Shown: positions 54,352 to 63,500, numbered from the stretch's first letter. The stretch: DNA of 64,000 nucleotides from SZAS-103 sp038226665 (GCA_038226665.1 JBBRQI010000007.1:1-64000), one strand, 5' to 3'. Made by a program: numbers and translations. Notes: generated by a model from the sequence alone, not told the origin.

Positions 54352-54855
54352 TCAAAGCCGCACCGGCTCGTCGGGCAATTCGTCGGGCGTGGATTCCAGC
54401 GTCGGCAATGCGCCGCGCAGCAACGCGCCGATCCGCGCGATGCCAGCGACTACCGCGTCGGCCGGTTGCGCGCTGCGCAGTCCCTCGCTCACCTCGGCGC
54501 AGACCGCTTCCCACGCAGCCACTGGCACCAGCGCATTGATGCCGCGATCGGCGACGACCTCGATCGCGCGATCGGCCCACAACAGGTACAGCAGCACGCC
54601 GGTATTGGCCTCGGTATCCCAGACCCGCAAACGCGAGAACACATCGAGCGCGCGGCTGCGCGCATCTTGGTGCCGCCGCAGCATGCGCAACGACAGCCTG
54701 GCCTCGACTGCGAAACGGATTTCGCCGGCATGGCCGCGCTCGGCGGCGGCGATCGCGTCGCGAATGCGCACCATCGCTTCGCGGTTGAAGCGCCGGTGCA
54801 CGACGCCGCTGCCGGTGCCCAGATGGGTCAACACCCTCGATAATTTTCCTGCCAT
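54352..54855 (-). CDS. Small TPM-domain protein
   Basis: 167 aa with one divergent TPM (TLP18.3/Psb32/MOLO-1) domain, seen in GEIRFAVEARL, RALDVFSRLRVWDTEANTGV and LLYLLWADRAIEVVADRGI. No signal peptide, so probably cytoplasmic, unlike its two upstream paralogues. ATG shares a base with the previous stop (TGATG), GGGGAG upstream. Last of the lemA-tpm-tpm-tpm run. Confidence 0.85.
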   Translation of the reverse strand: MAGKLSRVLTHLGTGSGVVHRRFNREAMVRIRDAIAAAERGHAGEIRFAVEARLSLRMLRRHQDARSRALDVFSRLRVWDTEANTGVLLYLLWADRAIEVVADRGINALVPVAAWEAVCAEVSEGLRSAQPADAVVAGIARIGALLRGALPTLESTPDELPDEPVRL

Positions 54856-56267
54856 CACCAACTCCCCGAAGCGCCACCGCCACTGAATCCGCCGCCACCG
54901 CCGCTGAAACCACCGCCACCCCCGCTGACCGCACTGCTGACCAGGCCGCCAGCGATCGTACCCAGGATGTCCCAGCCGCTGACCGACGATGCACGTCCAT
55001 CGTCGGAACTCCAATCGATGGGAGGGCCATCGTCCTCGGCGTACTTTCCGGAAAGGTAAGCGGCCAGTGCTGCGAAGCACAGCGCGAACAAGGCTCCCGC
55101 ACCGGCGATCAGCGGCACCACACCGACCACCAGGCCGGTCGCGCCGCCGCGCAGGAGCGTCGGCTGGTGGCCCAACACGGCGGCAGCGACTACGCCCAGG
55201 AAGATCATCCCGACCAGGACAATGATCCAGGTGCCGAATGGCGGTGGCGAAAACCAGTCGGCCGCCATCCCCCAATCGATGCTGTTCTCCGGCTTGGGCG
55301 GCAGGCTCTTGCCATTCTCCAGGTCGATGATCCGGTCGACGCCCGCTTCCAATCCACCGGCGGTATCGCCGCGGATCATCTTCGGCGACATGAATTCGTA
55401 TTTGATGCGATGGATGATGTCGGGTGTGATCGTCCCTTCGAGGTCGCGGCCGACCACGATGCGATCTCCAAATGGCTCCTCGGACTCCAGCAATAGCACT
55501 GAATCCTTGCGCGGCCCATCGAGCTGCCATGCGGCGAAGACGCGGTCCGTATAGTGGTCGACCGTTTCGTCGGCGATGTTGTCGATCAGCAGTACTGCGA
55601 TCCGCGCGCCTTTGGATGCCTCGAACTTGGTCAGTTTTTCGTCCAGGTCGAACGCTTGCGATGTCGTGATCAGCCTCGTCCGGTTGACGACATGCCCCAC
55701 CAGTTCGGGTATCGGAGTCGCCGCAGCAGCGAACTCCACCGCAGCGCCGCTGGCGACCTTCGGCGGCTGCGGCAAGGCCCCGCCGTTCACTACGCCGATG
55801 ATGCGATCGATGCCGTCGTTCAATCCACCCGCGTAGTCGCCTGCGAGGAATTTCGGGGTGATGAACTCATCGATGATGCGGTTCGCGATGGCGTCTGGCA
55901 GCACGCCCTCGTAGCCACGACCGACTTCAATTCGCAGCTTGCGATCGCCCTTCGCGACCACCAGCAATACGCCGTCGTCCACGCCCTTGCGGCCGAGCTT
56001 CCACGCATCGACCACGCGGATCGAATACTGCTCGATGGTTTCATCGCCGGTCGTCGGCACGATCAACACCGCGATCTGGCCGCCCTTGGTTTGCTCGAAT
56101 GCCGCGAGTTTATCTTCGAGCGCCTGCGCATCAGCGCTCGAAAGCGTTGCGGTCTGATCGGTGATGCGCGCGCTCAACAGCGGCATCGGCGTCGCTGCGG
56201 CGAACGCGCTGCCGACGAACAGCAGCAGGCCAAGCACGACGACGGCGCGGACTAACCTTCCGGCCAT
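54855..56267 (-). CDS. Tandem TPM-domain membrane protein (YgcG-like) with Gly/Ser-rich tail
   Basis: 470 aa from the ATG at 56267 (GGGAGG six bases before; a second ATG two codons earlier abuts the Shine-Dalgarno). Signal peptide ending GSAFA, TPM domain 1 (about 35-160), a second diverged TPM domain (about 185-320), three or four C-terminal membrane segments and a glycine-rich tail repeating SGGGGGFSGGGG. The second domain looks like an internal duplication: compare ALEDKLAAFEQTKGGQIAVL with DLDEKLTKFEASKGARIAVL. TPM proteins often accompany LemA; function unsettled. Confidence 0.88.
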   Translation of the reverse strand: MAGRLVRAVVVLGLLLFVGSAFAAATPMPLLSARITDQTATLSSADAQALEDKLAAFEQTKGGQIAVLIVPTTGDETIEQYSIRVVDAWKLGRKGVDDGVLLVVAKGDRKLRIEVGRGYEGVLPDAIANRIIDEFITPKFLAGDYAGGLNDGIDRIIGVVNGGALPQPPKVASGAAVEFAAAATPIPELVGHVVNRTRLITTSQAFDLDEKLTKFEASKGARIAVLLIDNIADETVDHYTDRVFAAWQLDGPRKDSVLLLESEEPFGDRIVVGRDLEGTITPDIIHRIKYEFMSPKMIRGDTAGGLEAGVDRIIDLENGKSLPPKPENSIDWGMAADWFSPPPFGTWIIVLVGMIFLGVVAAAVLGHQPTLLRGGATGLVVGVVPLIAGAGALFALCFAALAAYLSGKYAEDDGPPIDWSSDDGRASSVSGWDILGTIAGGLVSSAVSGGGGGFSGGGGGFSGGGASGSW

Positions 56268-57232
56268 CACCATCCTCCCGATGCACCGCCACCACTGAAC
56301 CCACCGCCACCGCCGCTGAAGCCACCACCACCAAAACCGCCCCCTCCCGACGATCCGCCTCCCCAGCCGCCAAACCCACTGCCGCCCGCATAACGGCCGC
56401 CGCCCCCGCTGAGCATGCCGACGACGAAAGCGATGAACGCGAAGAGCAGCGCCAGCCCAAACGTCGCACCTGCGATCACTGCGACGACGCCGACGATCGC
56501 GCCAATCAATCCACCACGCACGAACGTGGACAGGCCGCCGAAGACTGCACGCGCGATCCAGAAAGCGACGAATAGCGCGGCGAATCCAACGTGACTCCCG
56601 CGGTTTTGGCCGCTGCGCTGCGGTGTCGACGTCGGCGGCGGCAACGGTTCGCCGTTCACGAGTCCGATCATGCGGTCGACGCCCTGCTGCAATCCGCCGG
56701 CGAAATCGCCGTCGTGGAATTTCGGCGTGATGTCCTCGTCGATGACGCGATTGGCGATCGCATCCGGAATCACTCCCTCGAGGCCCTTGCCGACTTCGAT
56801 GCGCAGCTTGCGGTCGTCCTTCGCGACCAGCAGCAGCGCGCCATCATCGATGTCCTTGCGGCCGAGTTTCCACTGATCGGTCACGCGGATCGAATATTGT
56901 TCGATGGTTTCGTCGCCGGTCGTCGGCACGATCAGCACCGCGATCTGGCTGCCCTTGCTTTGCTCGAACGCGGCAAGCTTTGCCTCGAGCGATTGCGCCT
57001 GCGTCGCATCGAGCGTGCCGGTCTGGTCAGTGACGCGCGCGGTCAGCGGCGGCACCGGAATGACCGCCGCGAACGCGCTGCCGACCAGCAGCAGCAAACC
57101 AATCAGCGTAGCCGCGACCCACACGGATGTGGGGAGTGCACGCAGGCGTATGGAACGCCTGTAGCCGACCCACACGGATGTGGGGAGTGCACACCTGCGC
57201 CGGGAAGGCCGGTAGCCGGCAATGCGGCGCAT
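56267..57232 (-). CDS. TPM-domain membrane protein (YgcG-like) with repeat-expanded signal region
   Basis: 321 aa. The ATG at 57232 has GAGGA eight bases upstream and begins MRRIA; two 17-residue repeats (GYRPSRRRCALPTSVWV, GYRRSIRLRALPTSVWV) then precede the hydrophobic signal core AATLIGLLLLVGSAFAA. One TPM domain (about 70-190), two or three membrane segments and a Gly/Ser tail follow. The next gene's signal peptide lacks such repeats, so they look inserted. TGATG coupling to the next TPM gene. Confidence 0.87.
   Translation of the reverse strand: MRRIAGYRPSRRRCALPTSVWVGYRRSIRLRALPTSVWVAATLIGLLLLVGSAFAAVIPVPPLTARVTDQTGTLDATQAQSLEAKLAAFEQSKGSQIAVLIVPTTGDETIEQYSIRVTDQWKLGRKDIDDGALLLVAKDDRKLRIEVGKGLEGVIPDAIANRVIDEDITPKFHDGDFAGGLQQGVDRMIGLVNGEPLPPPTSTPQRSGQNRGSHVGFAALFVAFWIARAVFGGLSTFVRGGLIGAIVGVVAVIAGATFGLALLFAFIAFVVGMLSGGGGRYAGGSGFGGWGGGSSGGGGFGGGGFSGGGGGFSGGGASGGW
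57115..57216 (-). repeat. Two tandem 51-bp REP-like units inside the TPM gene
   Basis: Units 57115-57165 and 57166-57216 share an identical 27-bp core (CGACCCACACGGATGTGGGG then AGTGCAC). Each has the palindrome CCCACA-CGGA-TGTGGG and a second, variable palindrome (CAGGCGT..ACGCCTG; CCGG..CCGG) ending in GTAGCCG. GTAG-headed palindromes recall REP elements of xanthomonads. 51 bp keeps the reading frame. Confidence 0.9.
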
Positions 57233-57241
57233 CGCGATTCC

Positions 57242-57910
57242 TCAGCCGCCGCTCGGCTGCGACGCCGGTCGTTGCGCCGGGGGCTGCTGCGGTTGCGCAA
57301 CCGGTGCCGCTCCAGGCGCGGGCTGGCCGAAATCCACCTTCGGCGGCGCAGAAATCGTAGCTTCGTTCGCGACGGTGAAGTTCGGCTTCACCTGGTATCC
57401 GAACATCTTCGCGGTCAGGTTCTGCGGGAACGAACGCAGCAGCGTGTTGTAGGCCTGGATCGACTGGATGTAGCGGTTGCGCGCGACGGTGATGCGGTTC
57501 TCGGTGCCTTCGAGCTGCGCCTGCAGGTCGCGGAACGACTGGTCGGATTTCAGGTTCGGATAGTTCTCCGTCACCACCATCAAGCGCGAGAGCGCCGAAC
57601 CGAGCGAGCCCTGCGCATCCTGGAACTGCTTGAGCTTTTCCGGATCGCTGGCGAGTTCCGGCGTGACCTGGATCGAGCCAACCCGCGAACGTGCTTCAGT
57701 CACCTGGATCAGGATGTCCTTCTCCTGCTGCGCGTAGCCCTTCACCGTCGCGACCAGGTTCGGCACCAGGTCGGCGCGGCGCTGGTACTGGTTGATGACC
57801 TCGGACCAGTCGGCCTTGGTCTGCTCGTCGAGCTTCTGGATGTTGTTGTAGCCGCAGGCGCTGAGCAGCAGCGCGAGGGCGAGGATCACGACGCGGGTTG
57901 CGATGTTCAT
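57242..57910 (-). CDS. LemA-family lipoprotein
   Basis: 222 aa from the ATG at 57910 (GGAG eight bases upstream). Lipobox LLLSAC (C19), then the long helical LemA domain: RRADLVPNLVATVKGYAQQE, ARSRVG, LMVVTENYPNLKSDQSFRDL and RNRYIQSIQAYN. Ends in a Pro/Gln-rich tail. Ten bases separate it from the TPM gene, the recurrent lemA-tpm pairing. Function unknown, envelope-associated. Confidence 0.93.
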   Translation of the reverse strand: MNIATRVVILALALLLSACGYNNIQKLDEQTKADWSEVINQYQRRADLVPNLVATVKGYAQQEKDILIQVTEARSRVGSIQVTPELASDPEKLKQFQDAQGSLGSALSRLMVVTENYPNLKSDQSFRDLQAQLEGTENRITVARNRYIQSIQAYNTLLRSFPQNLTAKMFGYQVKPNFTVANEATISAPPKVDFGQPAPGAAPVAQPQQPPAQRPASQPSGG

Positions 57911-57968
57911 TGCAGGTCTCCTCGTTGTTAAGGGCTTGTCAGTGGTGCTTGCGTGAGTGTTGCACATG

Positions 57969-58724
57969 TCATTGGTCGCGTTCGGAGCGATCGACGCGCT
58001 TCTGCGCGCGGCGCGCGGAGTGTTCGCTGGCGACCAGGTTCAGTACTTCCACGCCGACCGAGAACGCCATTGCGAAGTAGATGTACTTGCGGTTGACGTG
58101 GATGCCGATGCCTTCGCCGATCAGGGCGACGCCGACCATCACGATGAAGGTCAGCGCGAGCATCTTCACGGTGCTGTGGCGGTCGATGAAGTCGCCGATC
58201 GGATCGGCCGCGAAGATCATCACCAGCACCGCGAGCACGATCGCGGCAACCATTACCGGAATCTGGTTGACCATGCCGACGGCGGTGATCACCGAGTCGA
58301 GCGAGAACACGATGTCGATGATCGCGATCTGCGCGATCACCATGCCGAATACCGCCGATGGGCGCGCGGAAATGTCTTCTTCCTCGCCGCGGCCCTGGAT
58401 GGAGTCGCGGATTTCCATGCAGCCCTTGACCAGCAGGAACAGGCCGCCCGCGATCAGCACGAGGTCGCGTATCGAAAACGCCTTGTTCGCCATCGTGAAC
58501 AGCGGCTCGGTCAGGCGCGCGAGCGTCACCAGCGTCAGCAGCAGCAGGATGCGGGTGACGCAGGCAAGCGCGAGGCCGAAGCGGCGCGCATGCGAGCGAC
58601 GCTCGGCGGGCAGCCGGCTGACCGAGATCGAGATGAACACCAGGTTGTCCACGCCGAGAACGATTTCGAGGGTGGCCAGCGTGATCAGGGCGATCCAGAT
58701 CTCGCTATGAAAAATCCAATCCAA
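57969..58724 (-). CDS. TerC-family integral membrane protein
   Basis: 251 aa with seven or so helices; TLEIVLGVDNLVFISI and IIDIVFSLDSVITAVGM carry the paired acidic residues of TerC/YkoY-type proteins, thought to export manganese or other cations and to help metal loading of secreted proteins. No tellurite operon nearby. A conserved yybP-ykoY manganese riboswitch was looked for upstream, but only 29 bp separate it from dgkA. Confidence 0.92.
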   Translation of the reverse strand: MDWIFHSEIWIALITLATLEIVLGVDNLVFISISVSRLPAERRSHARRFGLALACVTRILLLLTLVTLARLTEPLFTMANKAFSIRDLVLIAGGLFLLVKGCMEIRDSIQGRGEEEDISARPSAVFGMVIAQIAIIDIVFSLDSVITAVGMVNQIPVMVAAIVLAVLVMIFAADPIGDFIDRHSTVKMLALTFIVMVGVALIGEGIGIHVNRKYIYFAMAFSVGVEVLNLVASEHSARRAQKRVDRSERDQ

Positions 58725-58753
58725 TTGCTGCGTCCTCGCTCAGTGGAACACGA

Positions 58754-59143
58754 TCAGTGGAGCAGGTATCGCGGGATCAGCAACAATCCCCAGCACATTA
58801 CGACGTTGATCATCAGCATGAACACCGCCGCCGAACCCATGTCCTTCGCGGCGCCGGCCATCGCGTGATGCTCGGCGCCATAACGCTCGATCACCGCCTC
58901 GATCGACGAGTTCAACAATTCCGCCGACAGCACCATCAGCATGCTGCCGACGAGGATGACGCGCTCGATGCCATTCTGCCCAAGCCAGAATGCGAGCGGC
59001 GCGAGCGGCACGAACATCCACACTTCGAGGCGGAACGACGATTCCGTGCGCCACGCGGTCGCGATCCCTTTCAGCGACCAGCGCAACGCGTTCCAGACCC
59101 CGACCGGCCCGCGCGGCAAAAAACTGTTCTTGCCGTCGGCCAC
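58754..59143 (-). CDS. dgkA: Diacylglycerol kinase (prokaryotic, DgkA)
   Basis: 129 aa from a GTG at 59143, one base after the gcvPB stop; a start 20 codons earlier would overlap gcvPB and add unconserved residues. Three membrane helices and the catalytic stretch AELLNSSIEAVIERYG, with AKDMGSAAVFM. Recycles diacylglycerol from membrane-derived oligosaccharide synthesis. Confidence 0.94.
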   Translation of the reverse strand: MADGKNSFLPRGPVGVWNALRWSLKGIATAWRTESSFRLEVWMFVPLAPLAFWLGQNGIERVILVGSMLMVLSAELLNSSIEAVIERYGAEHHAMAGAAKDMGSAAVFMLMINVVMCWGLLLIPRYLLH

Positions 59144-59144
59144 G

Positions 59145-60695
59145 TCAGGCTGCTGCGGGTGCGACGTAGGCAAGATCGAGATTCTTCGCCGCCTTGACGT
59201 CATCGAGGCGTCGCACCGGTGTTGTATATGGCGCGCCCTTCATCCATTCCGGATTGCTCGCTGCCTTGTCGAGCAGCACCTTCATCACCACGACGAACTT
59301 GTCGAGGGTTTCCTTGCTCTCGGTTTCGGTCGGCTCGATCAGCAGGCACTCGGGAACCAGCAGCGGGAAATAATTGGTCGGCGCATGGATGCCGTAATCG
59401 AGCAGCGACTTCGAAAAATCCAGCGCGGTGATGCCGTTCGCCTTCTTCTGCGGCGCGATGGTGACGATGAACTCGTGCGATGCGCGGCGTTCCGGATATG
59501 CGAGGGTAAAACCTTTTTTCTTCAGCTGCGCGGCGAGATAGTTCGCGTTGAGCGTTGCGTATTCGGCGACGCGCGGCATACCTTCGCGTCCGAGCAGGCG
59601 CGCGTAGATGTAGGCGCGCAGCAGCACGCCCGCATTACCCGCGAACGCAGACAATCGGCCGATCGACAGCGGGCGATCCTTCCTGCGGACGAAGCGATAC
59701 CAAACTTCATCCAGCGGCGTCCCGGTCGACTCTGCCTTCAGGCGCGCGACACGCTTGCGTGCACTTTCGACCAGGCCATCGGTCGGCACATGCGGGCGCG
59801 TGGTGCGCTCGATCATCGGAATCGGCAGGAACGGACGCAGCCGCTCGCTCACGCCGACCGCGCCCGCGCCTGGGCCGCCGCCGCCGTGCGGGGTGCTGAA
59901 GGTCTTGTGCAAGTTCATGTGGATCGCGTCGAAACCCATGTCGCCTGGGCGCACCTTGCCGAGGATCGCGTTGAGGTTTGCGCCGTCGTAATACAGCAAA
60001 CCGCCGGCTTCGTGTACGAGTTTGGCGATCTCGACGATGCGGCGCTCGAACACGCCGATCGTCGATGGATTCGTCAACATGATGCCGGCCGTTTTCGGGC
60101 CGAGCACCATTTTCAGCGCCTCGATGTCGATGTCGCCATTGGACAGCGTCGAAATCTCGCGCACGCTGCAACCGCAGACCGTCGCAGTCGCCGGATTGGT
60201 GCCGTGCGCTGCGTCCGGCACGATGATCTCGGTGCGCCCGGTGTCGCCGCGGTGCTTGTGGTAGGCCATGATCATCGCCACGCCAGCGAACTCGCCCTGC
60301 GCGCCCGCCATCGGCGACAACGACACGCCACCTTTCATGCCGGTCACGTCCGCGAGGATTTCCTGCAGCTCGTACATGCATGACAGGAAACCCTGGCTCA
60401 GCGATTCCGGCGCGTACGGATGGCGACCGAGGAAACCATCGAGCATCGCCAGCGAATGGCACGCGCGCGGGTTGTATTTCATCGTGCACGAACCGAGCGG
60501 ATAGAAGTTCGTGTCGATCGAGAAGTTCTTGCGCGACAGGTTGGTGTAGTGGCGCACGGCCTGTAGTTCCGATACCTCGGGAAGGCCCACCGGCGTCGTG
60601 CGCAGGAAGCGCTCGGGCAGGTTTGGGCTGGCGATATTGGCGGGAAGCTGCGCGGCTGCGGTGCGTCCCGGCTGGGACTGCTCGAAAATCAGCAT
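59145..60695 (-). CDS. gcvPB: Glycine dehydrogenase (decarboxylating) subunit 2
   Basis: 516 aa, the C-terminal half of the glycine-cleavage P protein in its two-subunit form. PLP lysine in HMNLHKTFSTPHGGGGPG; also YPLGSCTMKYNPR and PMAGAQGEFAG. The subunit 1 partner, gcvT and gcvH are not in this window. Starts the minus-strand run gcvPB-dgkA-terC-lemA-tpm, probably with a promoter in the 243-bp gap shared with the TIR gene. Confidence 0.96.
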   Translation of the reverse strand: MLIFEQSQPGRTAAAQLPANIASPNLPERFLRTTPVGLPEVSELQAVRHYTNLSRKNFSIDTNFYPLGSCTMKYNPRACHSLAMLDGFLGRHPYAPESLSQGFLSCMYELQEILADVTGMKGGVSLSPMAGAQGEFAGVAMIMAYHKHRGDTGRTEIIVPDAAHGTNPATATVCGCSVREISTLSNGDIDIEALKMVLGPKTAGIMLTNPSTIGVFERRIVEIAKLVHEAGGLLYYDGANLNAILGKVRPGDMGFDAIHMNLHKTFSTPHGGGGPGAGAVGVSERLRPFLPIPMIERTTRPHVPTDGLVESARKRVARLKAESTGTPLDEVWYRFVRRKDRPLSIGRLSAFAGNAGVLLRAYIYARLLGREGMPRVAEYATLNANYLAAQLKKKGFTLAYPERRASHEFIVTIAPQKKANGITALDFSKSLLDYGIHAPTNYFPLLVPECLLIEPTETESKETLDKFVVVMKVLLDKAASNPEWMKGAPYTTPVRRLDDVKAAKNLDLAYVAPAAA

Positions 60696-60938
60696 GGAGA
60701 TGACCGGAATTCGGGGCGGAGGGCGCCTAGTTTGCCATAGCGCGGGGCGGGTTCCGTGACAAGCACGCGGCGGGAGGCTTCGCTAGCTCGGGCATGTTGC
60801 GCTGGCGAAAATTGCATGTCTCGACATCAGACAACAGCTTGAGCCTTGCCAGCCTGCCGCGCACGATGGGACGTTCGTCCCAATGCGGGCATATTTGTAG
60901 TTAGCAATCATTATTGGGCTGCTACCTGAGGGAAGTGC

Positions 60939-61871
60939 GTGGAAGGAATTCAATTCGTTCGACAGGATCATCTTGCAATAGGAGAAGGTTGTTACCTTCC
61001 GCGAGCAGATTTGCTTGGTCACATTCAGTCACGACTACATGAAGTTTCATTTACGCATCCGGAACTCAAACAATACATACCCCACTTGTTAGACGTTGAT
61101 TTGTTTGTATCATGGGATGGAGATAAATTTCTCCTGTTCGTATCTCCGAAAAAGCGAGCGCATCTTCCGACGAGGGGCATGGACACCAAACACCTTCCTT
61201 CGCAACGGGAGGCTGGCACAGATCTCCTTCGCAACCTCAATGGCTTTGTGGACATCAGCGACTTGGATACGGCGAAGCAATCCTTCATTCAACTAGGCTT
61301 TGCAAAAGGATTTGCCGCTACCGGAATATTTCCTGCTGAGGTGTACACAGATGAAGCTAGGGCCGCTAAGGTTGCAGCGGGGAATGAGGTGGCTAGGCTG
61401 ATTCAGAATTGGGCGCAAGCAAGGCATCGTGAAGTGGAGAACTCCCGCATTTTTCTAAGCCACAAAGGCATTGACAAGCCTCTGGTCGAAAAAATTGACC
61501 GCGCGCTACGAGTGTTGAATTTGAAGACATGGTTTGATCGTGACGATCTAGCAGCGGGAGATCCGCTGGTTAGAGGCATCGATAACGCATTCGCAGGCTG
61601 TGCTGCCGCCGTATTTTTCATATCAAGTGAATATGCCGGTGTCATCGCAAAAGAAATTGACTGCGCAATTCATGAAGCGGCCATGCGTGGCGATTCATTT
61701 CGCGTAATACCCCTTGTGCTCGCGCAACACGGCGGAAGCGATAGCAATGTTCCCTCTCCACTCCAGACTCAAGTGTGGAAAACTGTCGATGATGTTGAGA
61801 TTGTGCCGGCTATTCTCAGGGCACTACCGAATGCCGTACAAGCACTTATCCGGTACGCCCCGCCAAAATAG
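60939..61871 (+). CDS. TIR-domain protein with unrecognised N-terminal domain
   Basis: 310 aa from a GTG at 60939 with GAGGGAA upstream. Residues ~168-305 form a TIR domain: SRIFLSHKGIDKPLVEKI, LKTWFDRDDLAAGD, AAAVFFISSEY and AKEIDCAIHEA with E239 at the position of the NADase glutamate. The first ~165 residues match nothing I recognise and lack membrane segments. The gene is clearly less GC-rich than its neighbours, with ordinary AT-rich codons, and is inserted alone between gcvPB and an isoaspartyl peptidase. Bacterial TIR proteins usually act in antiphage NAD depletion or cyclic-ADPR signalling; no Thoeris, CBASS or Argonaute partner is adjacent. Confidence 0.85.
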   Translation: MEGIQFVRQDHLAIGEGCYLPRADLLGHIQSRLHEVSFTHPELKQYIPHLLDVDLFVSWDGDKFLLFVSPKKRAHLPTRGMDTKHLPSQREAGTDLLRNLNGFVDISDLDTAKQSFIQLGFAKGFAATGIFPAEVYTDEARAAKVAAGNEVARLIQNWAQARHREVENSRIFLSHKGIDKPLVEKIDRALRVLNLKTWFDRDDLAAGDPLVRGIDNAFAGCAAAVFFISSEYAGVIAKEIDCAIHEAAMRGDSFRVIPLVLAQHGGSDSNVPSPLQTQVWKTVDDVEIVPAILRALPNAVQALIRYAPPK

Positions 61872-61887
61872 GTAACGGCAAGCTTCT

Positions 61888-62970
61888 TTATTTCGCTCCA
61901 TCGTCCTTGTAAATTGCCGTCCCCCGCGATCCATCCGGGTTGATCCAGCCGCGATACATGCCTTCGGTGTTGAACGGCATCGCGATGTTGCCTTGGACGT
62001 CCATCGCGATCGCGCCGCCGTCGCCGCCGAGCGCGGGCACGCGCTGCATGATCACGTCGTCGGCGGCTTTCACGAGGCTGTCGTCGCGATAGGCGACGCG
62101 CGCGCAGATGTCGGACGCGACATTCAACCGGATGAAGAACTCGCCCCAGCCGGTGCCCGACACTGCGCAATCGGCGATCGCGTAGGTGCCGGCGCCGATG
62201 ATCGGCGAGTCGCCGACGCGGCCCCATTTCTTGTTGGTCATGCCGCCGGTGGATGTCGCGGCGGCAAGGTGTCCGTGCGCGTCGAGCGCGACCGCGCCGA
62301 CGGTGCCGAAATGCGCGCTCGGAGGATTGCTCGCGCCCGCCGATTCCTCGGCCTTCGCGTCCTGCAGCTGCTTCCAGCGTTCGGGCGTCCAGAAATATTT
62401 CGGGTCGACGAACTCGACGCCCTTGACCGTCTTGCCGAACGCTTCGGCGCCGTCACCGATCAGCATCACGTGCTTCGAATGTTCCATCACCGCGCGCGCG
62501 AGCAGGATCGGGTTCTTGACCGTGTGCACGCCCGCGACCGCGCCGGCTTCGAGCGTCGCGCCGTCCATGATCGACGCGTCCATTTCGTTGACACCTTCGT
62601 GGTTGAACACCGCGCCTTTGCCCGCGTTGAAGTAGGGCGAATCCTCGAGGATCACGATCACGGCAGTCACCGCATCGCGCGCGCTACCGCCGGACTTGAG
62701 TACCTTGTTGCCGGCGTCGAGGGCTTGGTCCATCGCGGCGCGGATCGCCTGTTCGCGTTCGGGCGTCAGATCCTTGCGCGACATCGTGCCGGCGCCGCCG
62801 TGGATCACCAGCGCGGTGCGCGGCTGTGCTTCGGGCCGCTCCTGCGCATCCTGCGCTCGCGGCATTTGCACATCCTTGTGCGGCATCGTGGAATCGGATG
62901 TGGAAGCGGCATTGGCCGCAATGGCAGAAATGGGCAGCATCATGGCGAGTAACAGGCTCCTGATCGGCAT
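61888..62970 (-). CDS. Isoaspartyl peptidase/L-asparaginase (Ntn hydrolase), exported
   Basis: 360 aa from the ATG at 62970: signal peptide ending AANA, then a plant-type asparaginase fold. ALVIHGGAGT opens the alpha subunit; the autocleavage and catalytic threonine is in HFGTVGAVALD, and TGGMTNKKWGRVGDSPIIGAG and GNIAMPFNTEGMYRGW line the site. Upstream frame extension is not conserved. Periplasmic localisation is inferred from the signal peptide. Confidence 0.93.
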   Translation of the reverse strand: MPIRSLLLAMMLPISAIAANAASTSDSTMPHKDVQMPRAQDAQERPEAQPRTALVIHGGAGTMSRKDLTPEREQAIRAAMDQALDAGNKVLKSGGSARDAVTAVIVILEDSPYFNAGKGAVFNHEGVNEMDASIMDGATLEAGAVAGVHTVKNPILLARAVMEHSKHVMLIGDGAEAFGKTVKGVEFVDPKYFWTPERWKQLQDAKAEESAGASNPPSAHFGTVGAVALDAHGHLAAATSTGGMTNKKWGRVGDSPIIGAGTYAIADCAVSGTGWGEFFIRLNVASDICARVAYRDDSLVKAADDVIMQRVPALGGDGGAIAMDVQGNIAMPFNTEGMYRGWINPDGSRGTAIYKDDGAK

Positions 62971-63113
62971 GGCGGTTCGCTCGGGGGGCGGATGCCGCAA
63001 AGGATACGCGAGCCTGCGCAATGCCGGCGAATCTGTCGATTCCATGCACGAAATTCGCTCGGCATCGACGCACTCGTCACAGGATGCTAAGCAACCTGCC
63101 GTCACAATCAGGG

Positions 63114-63491
63114 ATGAGTCCGAAATTGTCGCAATGCCTGCTCGCTTTGTTCTTCGTGACGGCGGGCATCCTGCACTTCGTGTTTCCTTCGAACTACATG
63201 AAGATCATGCCGCCGTGGTTGCCTTGGCATGTGGCGCTGGTGGCGATCAGCGGTGCCTGCGAGATCGCTGGCGGACTCGGCGTATTGATTACGGTGACAC
63301 GATGGCTGGCTGGCATTGGCCTGATCGCCTTGTCGCTTGCGGTGCTGCCGGCGAATGTGCAGATGCTCTTGAACGCGCATGCGGCGAATGCCGACGCGTG
63401 GTGGCAGACACTGATGGTTGTGCGACTGCCTTTGCAATTCCTGTTGATCTGGTGGATCTGGAAAGCGACTTCGCCACGCCCAGTGCGATGA
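63114..63491 (+). CDS. DoxX-like small membrane protein
   Basis: 125 aa with four membrane helices: LLALFFVTAGILHFVFP, a second around HVALVAISGACEIAGG, WLAGIGLIALSLAVLPAN and LPLQFLLIWWIW. DoxX/DUF-type oxidoreductase-associated membrane proteins have this size and the AGxLHF start. An ATG at 63084 is an alternative start. Divergent from the asparaginase, convergent with the histidine kinase. Confidence 0.8.
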   Translation: MSPKLSQCLLALFFVTAGILHFVFPSNYMKIMPPWLPWHVALVAISGACEIAGGLGVLITVTRWLAGIGLIALSLAVLPANVQMLLNAHAANADAWWQTLMVVRLPLQFLLIWWIWKATSPRPVR

Positions 63492-63500
63492 CCAATTCAA

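Noticed and set aside
58725..58753. Manganese (yybP-ykoY) riboswitch before terC
   Set aside because: Only 29 bp separate terC from dgkA, too short for the element.
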